Shown: positions 1-52,253 of the stretch, one piece after another
How positions within the stretch are numbered: position 1 is the stretch's first letter
Layout of the letters: the number at the start of each line of letters is the position of its first letter
Source: Ptychodera flava
Taxonomy: Eukaryota; Hemichordata; Enteropneusta; Ptychoderidae
DNA: 64,000 bases
Direction: 5' to 3'
NCBI RefSeq assembly: GCF_041260155.1
Contig: NC_091933.1
Location: 25,658,674 to 25,722,673, forward strand
Notes under the pieces: generated by a model
The model's database searches: none
What the model was told of the DNA's origin: nothing
What the model saw: only the letters and a program-made list of their open reading frames with translations
Position numbers and translations under genes: made by a program

Positions 1-2515
1 TTGGATTTGTCCATCTACCGTAAGCCGACTTGAATTAATCCAACTTCAAGCAAGTCAATGGCACATGCTTAAGAGCACACAAAATGACAATCATGAGAGA
101 GTATTCAAATTGTGAATTCCTGGCTACATTTTGGCAAAAATGTGAAAAACTGAGCAAAGTCGCCTATCGGATTTGTTTTTCAAAAGTAACGAGATATATA
201 TGACTTAGACGCTACATATAAAAGTTTTACAAAATTGACAAAACTGGAAGGTTAAAACGTTCCATCAACTAAACGTTTCAACCTCTGAAATTGTATGTGA
301 AAATTTAATTCACTGCATTAACTTGAAATGGATGGCTTTATATATTGATTTCAAGTTATTTTCGTGAAAATGTGACTTTCATCGTACATTTCTTATAATG
401 GATGGTGACCCCATATGTCTTCTTGATTGTCCTTTCACTGCATCATATTTAAGACGAGACGAAAAGTGAACAACCTCAGTGTCTGTCTTCTCATCATTAA
501 GTATTAGCATATTGGATTTCATCCAGCAGTGGATAACGTTGACACATACCTCGACAGAAACGAGAACTTCATCAGGTCTTCTACACACAACATAAATCTG
601 TGTATCATCCGCATACATCATATGATTAAAACCATGCTGGACGATGATGTCTTCAAGTGGTTATGTGTACAGAGTAAAAAGAATCGGGCCCAGAACTGAG
701 CCCTGGGGAACACTATACTCCATATGTGTACTAGCTGATGCTGCAGAGCCAACTTTGACGCACTGATTGCGATGGTGGAGATAAGATTTGAACCACGATA
801 GAGCTGTACCTGTGATACCAAACCGAAATTGAAGTCTATGAAGTAGTATCTTATGATCAACTGTGTCTAAGGCCGCCGACAAGTCCAGCATGATGAGGAG
901 AACGTCGTTTTTATCGTTGAGAGCAAGCATGATTTTATTATGAACACGCAGAAGGGCAGTCTCTGTACTATGATGAGCGCTATATGCGCTCTGGAACTTG
1001 GAAAACAGAGAGTGATCACTGAGGTAACTGCTCAGCTGCGATGCAACAATGCGCTCAAGAACTTTATACAAGAATGGTAAATTCGATAAGGGTCGATAAC
1101 TCTTCAGGATGTTTGAGTTGAGGTCCGGTTTTTTGAGCAGTGGTCGGATGATGGCACAATTAAAGTGAGTGGGCACACTTCCAGATGACAGCGATTCATC
1201 GAAAAGATGCACCAAAACTTGTTATAAATGGTGATATGTGAGACATAAACTGAATATCCTAAGGTTTTAGAACAGAGTTGTTAATATGTCAAATGACAGA
1301 ATCACAAAAAGTTGTTTTTCTGTGGGATTACATTCTAAGAGATAGAATCAAGAATTGGTCTTATGATATAGCTAATGCATTTAGAGATATTAATTTACAT
1401 AATGACTTTTTAAATCTTGAAACTTTAAATTTGGACTTTGCCTCTTGTAAGTTAAAATATATTGAAAGAAAATGGTGTACAGATGTGTGTAGAAAACCCA
1501 AGTTAAGAACCTATGTAACTTCGAAACATGAAACATTAAAATATGAAACAGAAAATTATTTACTGCAACCATTGTCAAGACCGAAACGCTCAATTCTTGC
1601 ACAATTCAGAACTGGTATTTTACCTTTAAAAGTAGAAACAGGCAGATTTCAGCAATTACCAGTGGAGGATAGAATTTGTAATTTTTGTCCAGGGTCTGAA
1701 ACTGAAGAAGAGAAACACTTTCTTTTCTGTATGATTCCCTAAGAGATACATTATTTGGAAAAGTGTTCAGTGCTCTTCATATTACTGATAAGGTTGAACT
1801 ACTGATGCCTAAAACAACTGACTTGTTTTCAGAAAGATTAACTCCTCTCACTCAGAATACTGTTACTTTTTTCTTTTTTTCTATTTATTTATTTCTTGTT
1901 GAAATTGGTTTTCTGTGTCTTATAAGCCCAAGGGGCTGGATGCGTCAAGTTTTAACATATATTGTACTACACATGTTAGCAAATGTAAACTTTAAGTCCA
2001 CATAGGACACGTTAATAAATAAAATACAATACAATACAAAGATGAGCCACGAATGGAGATTGAACACTGGCAAAGTTCTTGATGTAGTTCGCTGGTAGTA
2101 TATCAAGAACACATGGTTTCGGGACTGTCCGTTTAATTAGGGTATTAACCAGGTCTGAAGACACTTTGCTGAAAGCTGGAAATGTGTGGCATAGTAAAAT
2201 GCAGTCGCTGTCAACACTGACACAGGGTAAACCTTCGCGAAGTTTAGAAACCTTTGTGTTGAAGTTGTTCATGAATTCAGATGGAATTTCCTTCGGTGGA
2301 AATTGCCAAGGTAGCTCTTTGGCTTGAATCGCCTTCGCATCAGTAAACTCAGCGATGATCTTGAACAGCCTCTTGTTACCTGCTTCTGCAATGCGAATCC
2401 TGTTGTAGTCAGCATTCAAAGCATCATAGCGGCGAAAGTATTCATTCCGTCTTGTCAGGAAAATCAGACGATCAATCTCAAGGTTTGTGGCGTGATATTT
2501 TGCCACCAGTATTCC
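1..2515 (-). mobile_element. CR1/L2-like LINE, 5'-truncated, broken
   Basis: Read on the - strand, 2524-2045 gives a pre-RT region and 1209-379 gives a reverse transcriptase. Visible parts are SYRPLSNLPFLYKVLERIVA, FQSAYSAHHSTETALLRV, SVPQGSVLGPILFTLYT and the catalytic YADD box. A TAA at 661-663 stops the frame just before the YADD block, and a second LINE interrupts it at 1210-2037. The 5' edge near 2515 is set by comparison with copy B intron 12, which resumes there without the element. The 3' end lies within the first about 380 bp or outside the window. It is non-functional. Confidence 0.85.
1210..2037 (+). mobile_element. Nested LINE 3' fragment with target duplication
   Basis: An 828-bp insert inside the opposite-strand LINE. 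It encodes the C-terminal tail of a different LINE polymerase, ending in a Cys/His knuckle (RICNFC, EEEKHFLFC), with a frameshift near 1731 after which YDSLRDTLFGKVF continues. It then has a 3' untranslated region and a short (ATACA)n tail. The 7-bp target AAAGATG is present on both sides (1203-1209, 2038-2044). Removing insert plus one copy restores the host frame. Confidence 0.88.
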
Positions 2516-3562
2516 TGAATTCAAAAATCCCTCATAACGTCAAATCTCCTAGTCCTGATCTTCCATGTGTTGCTATCTGGCTTTATTTCGTGTACAAGTA
2601 TGTTTCACTGTCATGAGCGTCCTATGACTAAAACTCTACTTCAAGAGTCACAGCTATCACTGTCACTGACAGTATGCAGTGACAGTGACACTGCCAGTAG
2701 GCAGTAGCAGGACAGCAGCTGTATTAACTCTGTTCAGTTTATCACTGCCTCCTTTTTCTATTCCCTACAGCACGTTGAACTGTCCAGTATTCAACTTTCC
2801 AACACAGTCTATGTACGTGTACCGTGCATATCATTGACAAAAGACTTTCGGGCTTGACTCTAATTCAGTCATCACTAATATTTATTATAAAGTCTTTGTT
2901 GACAAACTGAATATTGTGTTTCAGCATGCTATAGGGAGGCACCAGGAAACTGTATATGGTACATCGTATAGAAACATTGAAAAAATATCAACAATTGCGA
3001 CTTCTGCCCCGTTACAAGGCAAACCTGTCGATTTTATGAAAAATCATTGGCATTCTTACATTTTTAGATGTTTTCGAGATAAAAGTCATGAAATGCGACA
3101 AAATGGTACTAGACTTTGTTTAATTATTACTAACATGAGAATCATTGTATGATTAAAAATGTTGGAAACCAAAATATTTTCAAGTTCCCCCTTACAGGCA
3201 GAGCAAAACTTTTGAGTCACCCCTCTACTACCCTCACATTTTTCCTCCAGCCTCCTACCAGTATTTGTGAATGCAGCCTAAGCACAGCGATTCGGACAGC
3301 TAGTCAGATTACTGCGATCAGATTCGTCAGTTCACGGAAGCAATACTTAAGAATGATTAGTTACGAAGTGACCGAAGCAGTGTCTGCTAATTATATCGAT
3401 ATTTCTGCAGTATTACAGATAAACGAAGCCTGTGTCGGATATCTCCACAAACTATCAGCAAATAATTACTTCTATGGATATGTTATAGGATAAGTGTAAT
3501 TAATCTTCCTAAATGGAAAAGAGGCAGTTCAACCAAAATCAAAGTCTAATTTCATTTTGCAG

Positions 3563-18187
<14,625 letters not shown>

Positions 18188-18839
18188 TGTCAACGATTCC
18201 CAATCACACGCACGGACTAGTACCACACACTTTTGGAGGTTATTCCGTTGACTTGTTCAATATTATCAGTTTAATGCAAATTGAGTATATTCTTGGATAT
18301 TTTCAAGGGAGTCTCATTCTATTGTTACACCTTTGGTATCAATGGCTGCCGATCTTACGCTAAAGGCAGATTACTTTCACGGTTACGAGGAGCAGAAACA
18401 AGCAGCCATGCATTTATTCATAAATTATGTCAGTTTCCCTGACGAACAGAGGAACTGATGCTTTAAGACGGGGTTAATTAGAGTACGATTTTGATTTTAG
18501 GTATTATTCTGAAGCAAAATACGCCTGTCCATTCCTTTGTTTTATTGTGAATCCTTTCAAAATGTTTATATTTTCCCCCATAATCAGAATCTGAATATTC
18601 ACATTTAACATGTTAATGTTTGCGACTTTAACCATGAGTATTATCAACAATTGTTCCTCCTTATTCTTCTTTCAATGGCGTATTGACATGGTACTTCGTG
18701 AATCAATTTTTCTGTTACTTAGTAACGTGGTTTACTGCTGGAAAAGTTGCAAAATGGATAGAAGTTAACAGTGAATGACAGCGGCATCTCCGTCGTGATG
18801 CTTCTACAGTGCAAATAGACTCAATTTTTTGTGGTAAAC

Positions 18840-19856
18840 AAATTGAATCACCTCTCAGATTGCACCATTGCACACATCAATTTCTCAAAATATTATATGC
18901 GAGACGGGGGACACCAACCTCTCGTGCTCTCCCCTTGGGATATTCTTATACTTGACTGCAATATTGCACGCGTCAATGTCTAACAATCACACGTCAATGT
19001 CTAAAAATTTTCCTAGGATCTATGACAAAAGTGAATTGTTGTGAATTCATCCTTTATTAGGCGCTTTAAAAAATCTTTGTTTGTCGTCCGTGTGCTGGTA
19101 CGCTTTCAGAGAAAATTAACAAACACAATGTTAACACTATTATTTTTCCAAAGGAAACCAAATAAAAGTTGAGTTTATGGTAACACACTTGTGGGTTTTT
19201 TGTGTGTGTGTGTTTTTCCCCTGGCTGGCTGGTAGGTTTTTTAAAAATCCGAAAACGACAAACAAAGACTTTTTCTTTAAAGGACTTTATCATAGAAACA
19301 TATATTTTAATTGATCTCAATTCAATAACAATTTTGACATTTAACATACCATATCCAGGCTTTCATTAGAAGCTGGCAGCTGGGAAAATAACACAAGAAG
19401 CTAACAGATTGTCCATTCCTGCACATTCATTTGTCTCCAGTCTCTGGCAAACTGAGAAGTGTTTTTCACAAAATGTATTGTAATTGTTTGGTTGTTGAAT
19501 ACTGTGACTCAAACAAAATGTAATAAAAATATCAGCATTCAATGTCATTTTTAAACGGTTTATTGAGCGCAAAATAAATTGAAACACCTCTCAGATCGCA
19601 TCATTACCAGTGTCTCAAAATTTTCGATACGAGAGGGGGACTCCCCTCTCGCTCTCTTCCCCTTGGGATGTTCTAAAAGGCTTAGTTAGTAAAAAAAAAC
19701 AAATTAAAAACACCCTCAGATTGCGCAGTCATTGCACACATCAATATCTCAACATTTCCATGCAATATAGGGCAAAGCCCCCTTTGACACTTTCCCCCTC
19801 AGCCTCTCGCGTGTTCCCCCTGAACTTTCAAATTCTGCCCAGTCAGATATCCTAGT
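18840..19856. repeat. Three diverged direct repeats, A-B intergenic
   Basis: AATTGAATCACCTCTCAGAT-like starts followed by CTCTC...CTCCCC-rich segments recur near 18840, 19577 and 19702. A small inverted repeat (TCTTTGTTTGTCGT with ACGACAAACAAAGA) spans about 19071-19270. No gene is seen between 18188 and 20400. Confidence 0.5.
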
Positions 19857-20947
19857 GTAAACCCTGTCATGATACCCATCAAAATTAAACAATATACTAT
19901 ATTATTAGATATTGTTATGGCATGAGCTTTTATATCTGTATTTTGTTGTGACTTTGAATTTCATTTCGATGGTTTCACCTTTTTCAACAGTCATGAGATA
20001 ACTGATGATAATCCAGCAGGGTACATCAGAATATGAAAGGTCTTTACCATTGCTGTATTTTGTAAATTTCGCAAATACATGTATGGGTATTTAGCTTTTC
20101 TAAGTCGGTGTCTGTCAAAATTTCAGAGTTAGAGAGGGGTGACTCAAATTTATCATGGTTGGCAGGGGTTTACTCGAAATGCCGGAGTTTCCGATGAAAT
20201 TCCTCCGACTCCCTCCCCATGCCATAAATAATATCGGTTCCCTTACTGGGATATTGCAGTGATGTTTTATTGATGGCGAGTTAAAAAATCATACTTTGAA
20301 CGTTTCGTATTTGTTTCTTTACAATCATTCATAAACATGGCGGCGCCGATGATTTGAGCTGATACACTTTTTACCCCGCATAGTATATGTATTGAACCGG
20401 ACATCGGTAGTCAGCCGCTGGCGCGACTACTCTACGACTACCCAGCTTCGCCCTTCTGCCTTCTGCGCATTACATTACGGCATTCGATCTCGAGCCTTCG
20501 ATCGACTATCCAACCAACGCTGCAAGCACCTGTGGTTGGCACGGTCAGTGCAGACGACCAATCTAGCGGAGGTCTGAGGAATTCTAGCGGGAATTAAAAT
20601 AAGCAGTATGACCCAAAGCTATGGTTGAACAGTTCACCAACTCAATATATAATGTGACAATGATAAAACGGTCAGTTGACAATATTTGATTAACCAACCA
20701 GACAGCTGTCCCCTAGGTTATGTTGACAGGACCTCGTCCCCAGCTAATTGGCATGTGAACAGTGTGTGTAGGAGGGTAAGCCTAATTCAAGCTAGACGGG
20801 CTGCGTGCTTGGAAAAACAGATGCATTTTCACACAATTTTCTTTATCGATTCATTAACACTGATAAATCAAGATTAGGGCTTCAACGACACCTTCTGTAT
20901 GCATGAATTGATGACCTACGATATGTGTTTTTACGAATTCTACAGAA

Positions 20948-21944
20948 GGGACTTGGCAGAAATTCCAGGGAGGGAGGGCCAGTGTTTCTGTATAAGAGTA
21001 CATTTATCTGTCAGAGTATAATATACCCAGTGAGATAATATCTGGATTTAGCACATTCCATGCTCTTTTCTGTATAATTCCAAGAATAGAACATAGCTGC
21101 ATAGCAGCAATGACCGGATTTGAGATATCTAAGTGCAGATGGGCAACTTGAATTGAATTGAATTGGACATCGACATAGCTTATGAGTTAAAAAGACAAAA
21201 TGCGATAAGGTACTTCATCCAACAAAATCCTATATCTCATCAAATATGAATGCTGTAGCATTTATAGTTACTGATTTATACTCACTTTTGTGAATCGAGG
21301 TCAAGCGTAATGCTGGTCACTTGATATTTTTTCCAGCATTTTTTCCTTCCATAACAATAATTGTCCACCTAAATTCAGACCTGAATCTCTATTGGGTAGC
21401 CTAGGATTAGATATGCTCATAATTAATGAGTTGCAGGATAAAATTGGGGTCAAAGGTCAGCAGCAATCCCAAAATTTAGGTGCGCATTTTGGTCCATACA
21501 ATCCATTTGTTAAATAGATAAATTAAATTGCTAAATACCTGCCCTAGCGGACTCATATATAGAATAAGATACAGCCAAAGTTTAGCTGCAGAGCTGTAGG
21601 GTTGGTAAAAAGTCATCGAAAAATCTGAAATGTAATAATTGCAAAATTATCATCTCAAAATTAAAATTGCTTAAGACCTCGATGTTTACAATGTAGCAGC
21701 CTGGCCATAAGGTTTTCAAACTTAAAGTATGGAATTTTGATTGATCAATTTTTATGCAAATGAGATCAATTTTAAAGTTAAAATCGAATATAGCCACAAG
21801 ACAAAGGGTCTTAATATTATTGATGTGAACTGTGGCAGATAGGAGGAGGGTCACTGTTTTTTCTTGCAGACGCTTTGAAATGACACTAGTTTACGTCATT
21901 TTCAAAAGCCCGGCCCTCCCTGCCTGTAGTTTATATCCAGTCCC
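20948..21944. mobile_element. Possible Harbinger-like element, A-B intergenic
   Basis: Ends GGGACTTGGCAG and its inverted counterpart ending CCAGTCCC, each followed inwards by CAGGGAGGGAGGGCC-like sequence, enclose about 1 kb. The flanks (GAA and TTA) do not match, so the target duplication is unproven. Non-coding. Confidence 0.4.
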
Positions 21945-22157
21945 TTAGTGAAGTAACCTATGCCCCTGTATGTAGGACGCGCATTTCGCAGGTCACCACT
22001 TCATGCATATAGAAGGCGCCGTTGAAGCCTGTATGGTGATTTATCAGTGTAGATGTATTGATTAAGTAACTGGGAACTGTAGAACATGAATCGCGAATCG
22101 TGGCACGTGGCACGCGGCACAGGCCTGTGGTGTTTAAATTAGGTTTACCCCACGCAG

Positions 22158-22972
22158 GACGTACCTTTAATCTTTTCCCCTGCTTCGCGCTGGCAGATAC
22201 ATCAACAGTGCTATCCTGGCTAGTATGGGCATCATTTTAGCCTCCCCATTTATGTCCCTCCTTCACTTAATGGGAGGTACTTTTGTCTCGTCTGTGGCAC
22301 AACAATCTCTTCACTTTGGGAATAGGACAAGTCCTGCCCGGCCTCCTATATGTTTCCCAAGGGACGGGCATACTTCACTTTCTGTCCCTCGGTCAAATTC
22401 GCAAGCCAGACCACAAGTCTGCACACATCCCGATAGATATCTTCTGTATTTTGTTTTTTTACAGTTTTTTAATCTTAAAATGTATGAATAAATTTCTGAA
22501 AGTTAAACTGCTTCGAGCACTCTGCGTATTTGTAAATAATTATTTCTATCACTAGTCCGTAAAATACATTGAACGATAATTGCATTTTGTGACATAATTG
22601 ATCAACTATTAGCACTAGTGAGGAATACGCAGTCAGAATTGTAACATCCTTAGCTCGGCTATTGAACCAATCTGTTTGAGATTGGGGATTTAGCCGAGCG
22701 GTTTTGTCTGTTCGCCTCTGAGCTAAGTGATTGGTTGCCGTGCGTTGTGGGTTCGAGCCCGGTTGAAACCATCGTATTCATAGAGTTGCACGTGGTACTG
22801 CACATTACAAAAAGGTCACCTTTCATTCGGGTCGGGTCACCAATTTGAAAGTGGCATATGGATTACTAGACACGTCGACGAAGTTAATACATATCACCCC
22901 CATTCCTTTCGTGAAGTGAACGAGTCAACGCTGAACGATCGCACTACAGCTCCGCTTCTGCACTGGCTTGAG
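22158..22972 (+). promoter_or_regulatory. Conserved 5' flank of copy B
   Basis: Paralogous to 59404-60000, with the same order of landmarks up to the start codon. It is interrupted by an insertion at about 22566-22790 containing a tRNA-like sequence. A promoter role is inferred only from position and conservation. Confidence 0.45.
22685..22790 (+). repeat. tRNA-derived SINE-like sequence
   Basis: An A-box match (TAGCCGAGCGG, 22691-22701) and a perfect B-box (GGTTCGAGCCC, 22750-22760) lie about 50 bp apart, the layout of an internal pol III promoter. The ends do not pair into an acceptor stem, so it is not a working tRNA gene. It sits inside the segment missing from the copy C flank, which supports a mobile origin. 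Confidence 0.6.
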
Positions 22973-47921
<24,949 letters not shown>

Positions 47922-48953
47922 TGTCAACAGTTCCCAATCACACGCGCGGACATGCATCACGAATATTCGAAGGCGATTCCGTTGTTCAATATTAATCAGA
48001 TTAATTACGATTGAGTATAATCCTGAATAATTTCATGGGAGTCTCTTTGTGTTGTTACCTGAGCATTGAAATAAGCTCACGAATGTGAGGCTGTACTTTT
48101 GTTATCAGAGTCTGCCGATTTTACACTAAAGGCACTTTAACAGAATACGTGAAGAAAACAAGATGCCATTTACTCATAAAGCATATCTTCTTTCCCTGAT
48201 GGACGGTTGACACGCTAATAATTTAAAGTTAATTAGAGCACTATTACAGGTATATTTCACAAGCAAGATACGCCTGACCATCCCTTTGTCTGATTGTGAC
48301 CCCTTTCAAAATTTTATATTATCCCCATAATCAGAATCTGAATATTCATATTTAATATCTTAATGTTTTTCACTTTAATCATTAATGATATCAACCACTG
48401 TTTGCTGCTTTTTTTCAATGGCGTAATGGCATGGTAATTCATGAAACAAATTTTCTGTTACTAAGTGATGTAGTTTCTGCTGGAAAGGTTGCAGAATGGA
48501 CAATGGTTATTAATAAAATTTGATTCTAAGGCCAAACAGTGAATGCCAACAGCTTCTCCATCATGATGCTGTTACAGTGCAAATAAAGCAATCAATGGTT
48601 TTAACACCTCAAGTGCCGTTGACTTCGTCGTTTGTTCTGTGTAGTCACCACCAAATGCATTGTACAAGTCAGGGATCCACCTTGAAATCTGGCAGAGGAG
48701 GTCGTCACGAGGAAATGTAGATTTCCGTCGGTCTTTTACATATTTTCAAAACAAGACACAGTGTGTATTATACATTTTCCCAGCATTCATCAGTTTTTAA
48801 CTCTGCAACGATGTGGAGATTTTTTGGCAAAGGTAGCAAAGCTGACAAATTTTTCATCTACACTATTTGATTTCTGTCTTTTGATTTACCATCACACCTC
48901 CAATATTCTAACATTTCATTTCTTCGTGAAAATGGAGTTTCGTTCTTCCACAG
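47922..48953 (+). other. 3' flank of copy B
   Basis: The first about 650 bp align with the 3' flank of copy A (18188-18840) and likely contain the 3' untranslated region. No other gene is seen. Confidence 0.5.
48512..48587 (+). promoter_or_regulatory. Candidate polyadenylation signals, copy B
   Basis: AATAAA occurs at 48512-48517 and 48582-48587, about 0.6 kb after the copy B stop codon, in sequence that still aligns with the copy A 3' flank. The matching copy A positions read differently (for example CAAATAGACT), so copy A must use another signal. Confidence 0.35.
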
Positions 48954-49019
48954 GTATTTACTCGGTAACTTCACTGGCATGGCGTACTTCCACGACGAGA
49001 CAACAGAAATAAAGGTCAG
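48954..49019 (+). other. Candidate orphan exon
   Basis: A 66-bp segment between a pyrimidine-flanked acceptor (CGTTCTTCCACAG) and a strong donor (GTGAGT). One frame is open (LLGNFTGMAYFHDETTEIKV) while the other two have stops. Both borders would be phase 2. It is GC-richer than its surroundings and belongs to no protein I recognise. No partner exon was found nearby. Confidence 0.3.
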
Positions 49020-49382
49020 GTGAGTTATTGCAGAACGCCCCCGCGCTGTGAATGATGAGCGGCATATAAGAGTTCTGCAAACACTCACGGGCGAAGTGTG
49101 TACATATGTCCAATTGCTAGCAGACGGAGTGCACAGCTCACTTGTATGTGTTTCATTCATCTCTATGTTGTTTCCAAGGGGTGTATTTTTATTTGTATCA
49201 GCTGGTAAGATAACTACCTCCGTGTTCACATTTCAGGCCGGGATTTCAGGGCTAGGGCAATCGCTGGGCCCTTGGGGCTCTCCTCATCTATCGTTTTGCC
49301 TGCAAAACGCCGTTCAAAGGATATAAGACACCAACAAATGATGTACGAATGCAAAATTAAGAATTTAGGACACTTACATTTA

Positions 49383-50716
49383 AGGAGCCTTCAGTAATTA
49401 CAGGGGTTGGCCGGGGGAATTCCGCGTACACATGTACTGTAAAATGTGACCCTGCCCTATCCTCCTGTCTAAAATGTGACCCTCCCCTTTTCCGACATTC
49501 TAGAATTTGACCCTCTCCCAACCATTGCAGTATTCTCCCCTGGAATAACCGAAACAGTATCAGCTAATTTACATAACAATAGGTTTACTCATTATGTAAG
49601 TTAGGGACAAATTACGGAGGGGAGGGCTGGTATTTTTGGAGGGACAATCGCAATTTATCACGCAAGAATTTTTGAAGAGATATGGTATTTCATACATTTG
49701 AGGGAGGATCACCATATTTTGTGAAACTTTAAGAAGGCAAGATGTGGCTGATATAGTGCTTCATCCAAAAATGTCAAATCATAATACATTGAGAATATCA
49801 GGCAAATTATTGAAAATTTTCCCCCATAAAACATGCTATATCTCTATGTTTGATAATGTATTTAAATGTACTTTGCTTGAAATGGGAAGTAAACTGTGCT
49901 TTGTGTACAATAATTTGATTTTGGAATTTTCTCTAAAATGTTTGTTCACTATACATGGTGGTCTATGATGAAACTGTGGATAATATTTTTCAATACAAAG
50001 CTAGGTAAATCTATGCATTTCTGTACGCTTGATTATTGATATTGATGTTCTTGATAAGACTAGAGTGGTTACAAGTTCATGGTTCTGCAATAAATTTTAT
50101 TTTGGAATTTCACCTAAATGTGGATTTCTTATACATGGCAATTATAATGAAACTACGAATAATTTTTTCCAATGCAAAAATAGGTAAATCTGTGCATTTA
50201 TGTGTGCTTGATTATTGATATTAATGTTCTTGATTAGACTAGAGTGGTTATAAAGCCATGGTTGTGCAAGAAATCAGATTTTGGAATTTCACCGAATTGT
50301 TGATTACTGTACAAGGTAGTCTATGAAAGAACTCTGCACAATTTTTTCCAATATAAAACTAACAATGTCTTTGCATATTTGTACATTTGATAATTGATAT
50401 ATACTTTCCCACCTGTCTCTTGTCTTTTCATCAGTTTTAACTGATCAAGGTGTTTAAATTTAGGATACCACTGCATTTTCTTTGCTTGTGAAAGTTGTGG
50501 ATAATGTTTAAGTATTTAAAATAATAGGCGTATTTCGTTGGTGATTTCCTATTTAGGAAATATCACACGGACAATCAAAGGTTTGACCACAAAATCAACT
50601 TCTGTCAAAAGTGACCCTCCCCAAAGATAGGTTTATAAAAAGTTACCCTCCGCCTTGAACAGTGTTCTAAAAAGTTACCCTCCCCCGGCCCACCCCTGTA
50701 ATTAATGAAGACTCCC
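49383..50716. mobile_element. Harbinger-like non-autonomous element, B-C intergenic
   Basis: 1334 bp, TTA duplication (49380-49382, 50717-50719), ends AGGAGCCTTCAGTAATTACA and the inverted counterpart ending GACTCCC. Subterminal GTGACCCTCCCC motifs and internal tandem repeats of about 185 bp match the other two members of this family in reverse orientation. A (TC)n tract follows directly. Confidence 0.82.
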
Positions 50717-50748
50717 TTATCGAAATCAACGCCCTCCCTATCCATCCA

Positions 50749-50752
<4 letters not shown>

Positions 50753-50829
<77 letters not shown>
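50753..50829. repeat. (TC)n microsatellite
   Basis: About 38 perfect TC units preceded by (ATCC)n, adjoining the end of the Harbinger-like element at 50716. Confidence 0.95.
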
Positions 50830-50832
<3 letters not shown>

Positions 50833-51089
50833 TTGCCTTCCCTCCTTGCATCATAAATGTTAGCTATATAAGCAGTGAATAGAGAGTAAGAGTAATTGTC
50901 ACCTTTAAAGAATTTCAAAATGATTTCTCGATAATGACTTCTAGCTGTGTGTGATTAAAGATTGACTTCACCTTGACTTCTCCACCTATACGTTCAGAGA
51001 AAACGTGTTCGTAAAACTATCAAACCTTATTCCCCAATTAAATTACAATAAAAGGCATTCATGTGGTGCCATCCCATGATGTTGAGATC

Positions 51090-51345
51090 ACAGCTGCTTG
51101 CAGCTTTGCTTTGATAGTCGATAGAAGGCCGGGGTCGAAGGCCGTAGTGAGAATCTGGGTAGAAATAAGAGAATATGTTCGACCGGCTGGTGTCATTTTT
51201 TGAGAGTGGATGTTTTATTTTGTAAATTTTGGACTTCTGGGTGATTATTTGTGTCATACCTTCTATTCGCTTACTACTACGCATACATATTACGGCCTTC
51301 AATCCCTGGCCTTCGCTCGACTATCCCAGCAACGCTGCAAGCACC
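51090..51345. repeat. Inverted repeat, B-C intergenic
   Basis: About 60-bp arms around GATAGTCGATAGAAGGCC and its counterpart GGCCTTCGCTCGACTATC enclose about 120 bp. The right arm has a relative in the A-B intergenic region (20475-20560), continuing AACGCTGCAAGCACCTGTGG. Confidence 0.6.
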
Positions 51346-51715
51346 TGTGGTTGAAACAGCCAGTGCAGACGACCAACCTTGTGGAGATCTGAGGAATTCT
51401 AGTGGGCATTAAAGGTCTGGTGAAATGCCCATGTTGCAAAATCACAGAAATACAGTTGATGGTCTATAAAACAGTAACATTCATTTCTTTTTTCGTTTAG
51501 CGCGCGTGATTATGAAATATGGCAAAAGAAAAATGTAATGTGGGCGTGTCCCCCGAGCCTCTCCAGTCGACTTTTTTCGGCTTTCCGAAGTTTGCCCGAC
51601 GCCGTATCTCATAACGGGAAGAAAAGTAATTCACACCTCCGTAAGCTTCCTACGGGGGGTAAGCTTAACTTCCAGAGTTTCCGCTTACATGATCAGGACA
51701 GTGTCCTCCTTCACT

Positions 51716-51871
51716 ATGGGAGAACGTTGTTCTTTTGGTGGCTGTCACAGCGGCAAGAACATGAACGGCTCAACTGTAAACTTTTTCAAGTTCCCGTCAA
51801 GTGTTGAGTGTTTGAACCATAATGTGCTTGTCTCTGCTGGTTCGTACGATCGGCCACGGTCCCTCGGCTGA
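51716..51871 (+). pseudogene. THAP zinc-finger fragment of a transposase
   Basis: About 51 codons from ATG to the stop codon. They start MGERCSFGGC (the first Cys pair of a C2CH finger), then a Gly/Ser-rich loop and the FxxFP-type segment FFKFPSS. The downstream Cys-x2-His pair and AVPTIF box of a full THAP domain are not visible in frame. Confidence 0.55.
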
Positions 51872-51899
51872 GCCTGCCTCGCTACTCGCTACACAGAAG

Positions 51900-52225
51900 G
51901 TTGGGACCGCAATGCAAATCAACAGCATAACAGCAACACTGAATGTTGAGACTACCATTAAAACGAACAACAACACGGAACGTTGAGATCGTGATACAAA
52001 TCGTGGAGGTAGAGTCCTCCATGATACAAATCGACAGCAACACGCAACGCGTCGTTGGGACGGCAATTAAATTGAAGAACAACGGGGAATGCCGGACCAC
52101 GAGGACCGCGATGCAAATCGACCGCAACATGGAATGTTGAAGACCGTGATTAAAATGCACAACACAGAACATCTAGACCCCAATGTAAATCAACTGCAAC
52201 ACCGAACCTTGTTGCCTCGATTAAA
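51900..52225. repeat. Degenerate minisatellite
   Basis: Repeated blocks around GACCGCAATGCAAATCGACA and CAACACGGAACGTTGA recur every roughly 50 bp with many differences, inside the Kolobok-like element. Confidence 0.5.
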
Positions 52226-52253
52226 ATGCGTATGTCTGCTATGTATAGCAAAA

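Noticed and set aside
22685..22770. Functional tRNA gene
   Set aside because: Box A and B are present but the ends do not form an acceptor stem, so a tRNA-derived SINE is more likely.
22916..22972. Upstream extension of the copy B reading frame
   Set aside because: It begins at GTG, has no ATG, and is not conserved as coding in copy C, where TAG interrupts it.
48858..49229. 123-codon frame on the - strand
   Set aside because: No recognisable motif; it overlaps the better-supported exon-like island on the + strand, and neither is proven.
50667..50918. Reading frame with an Arg-Glu repeat on the - strand
   Set aside because: It is the (TC)n microsatellite read in reverse.
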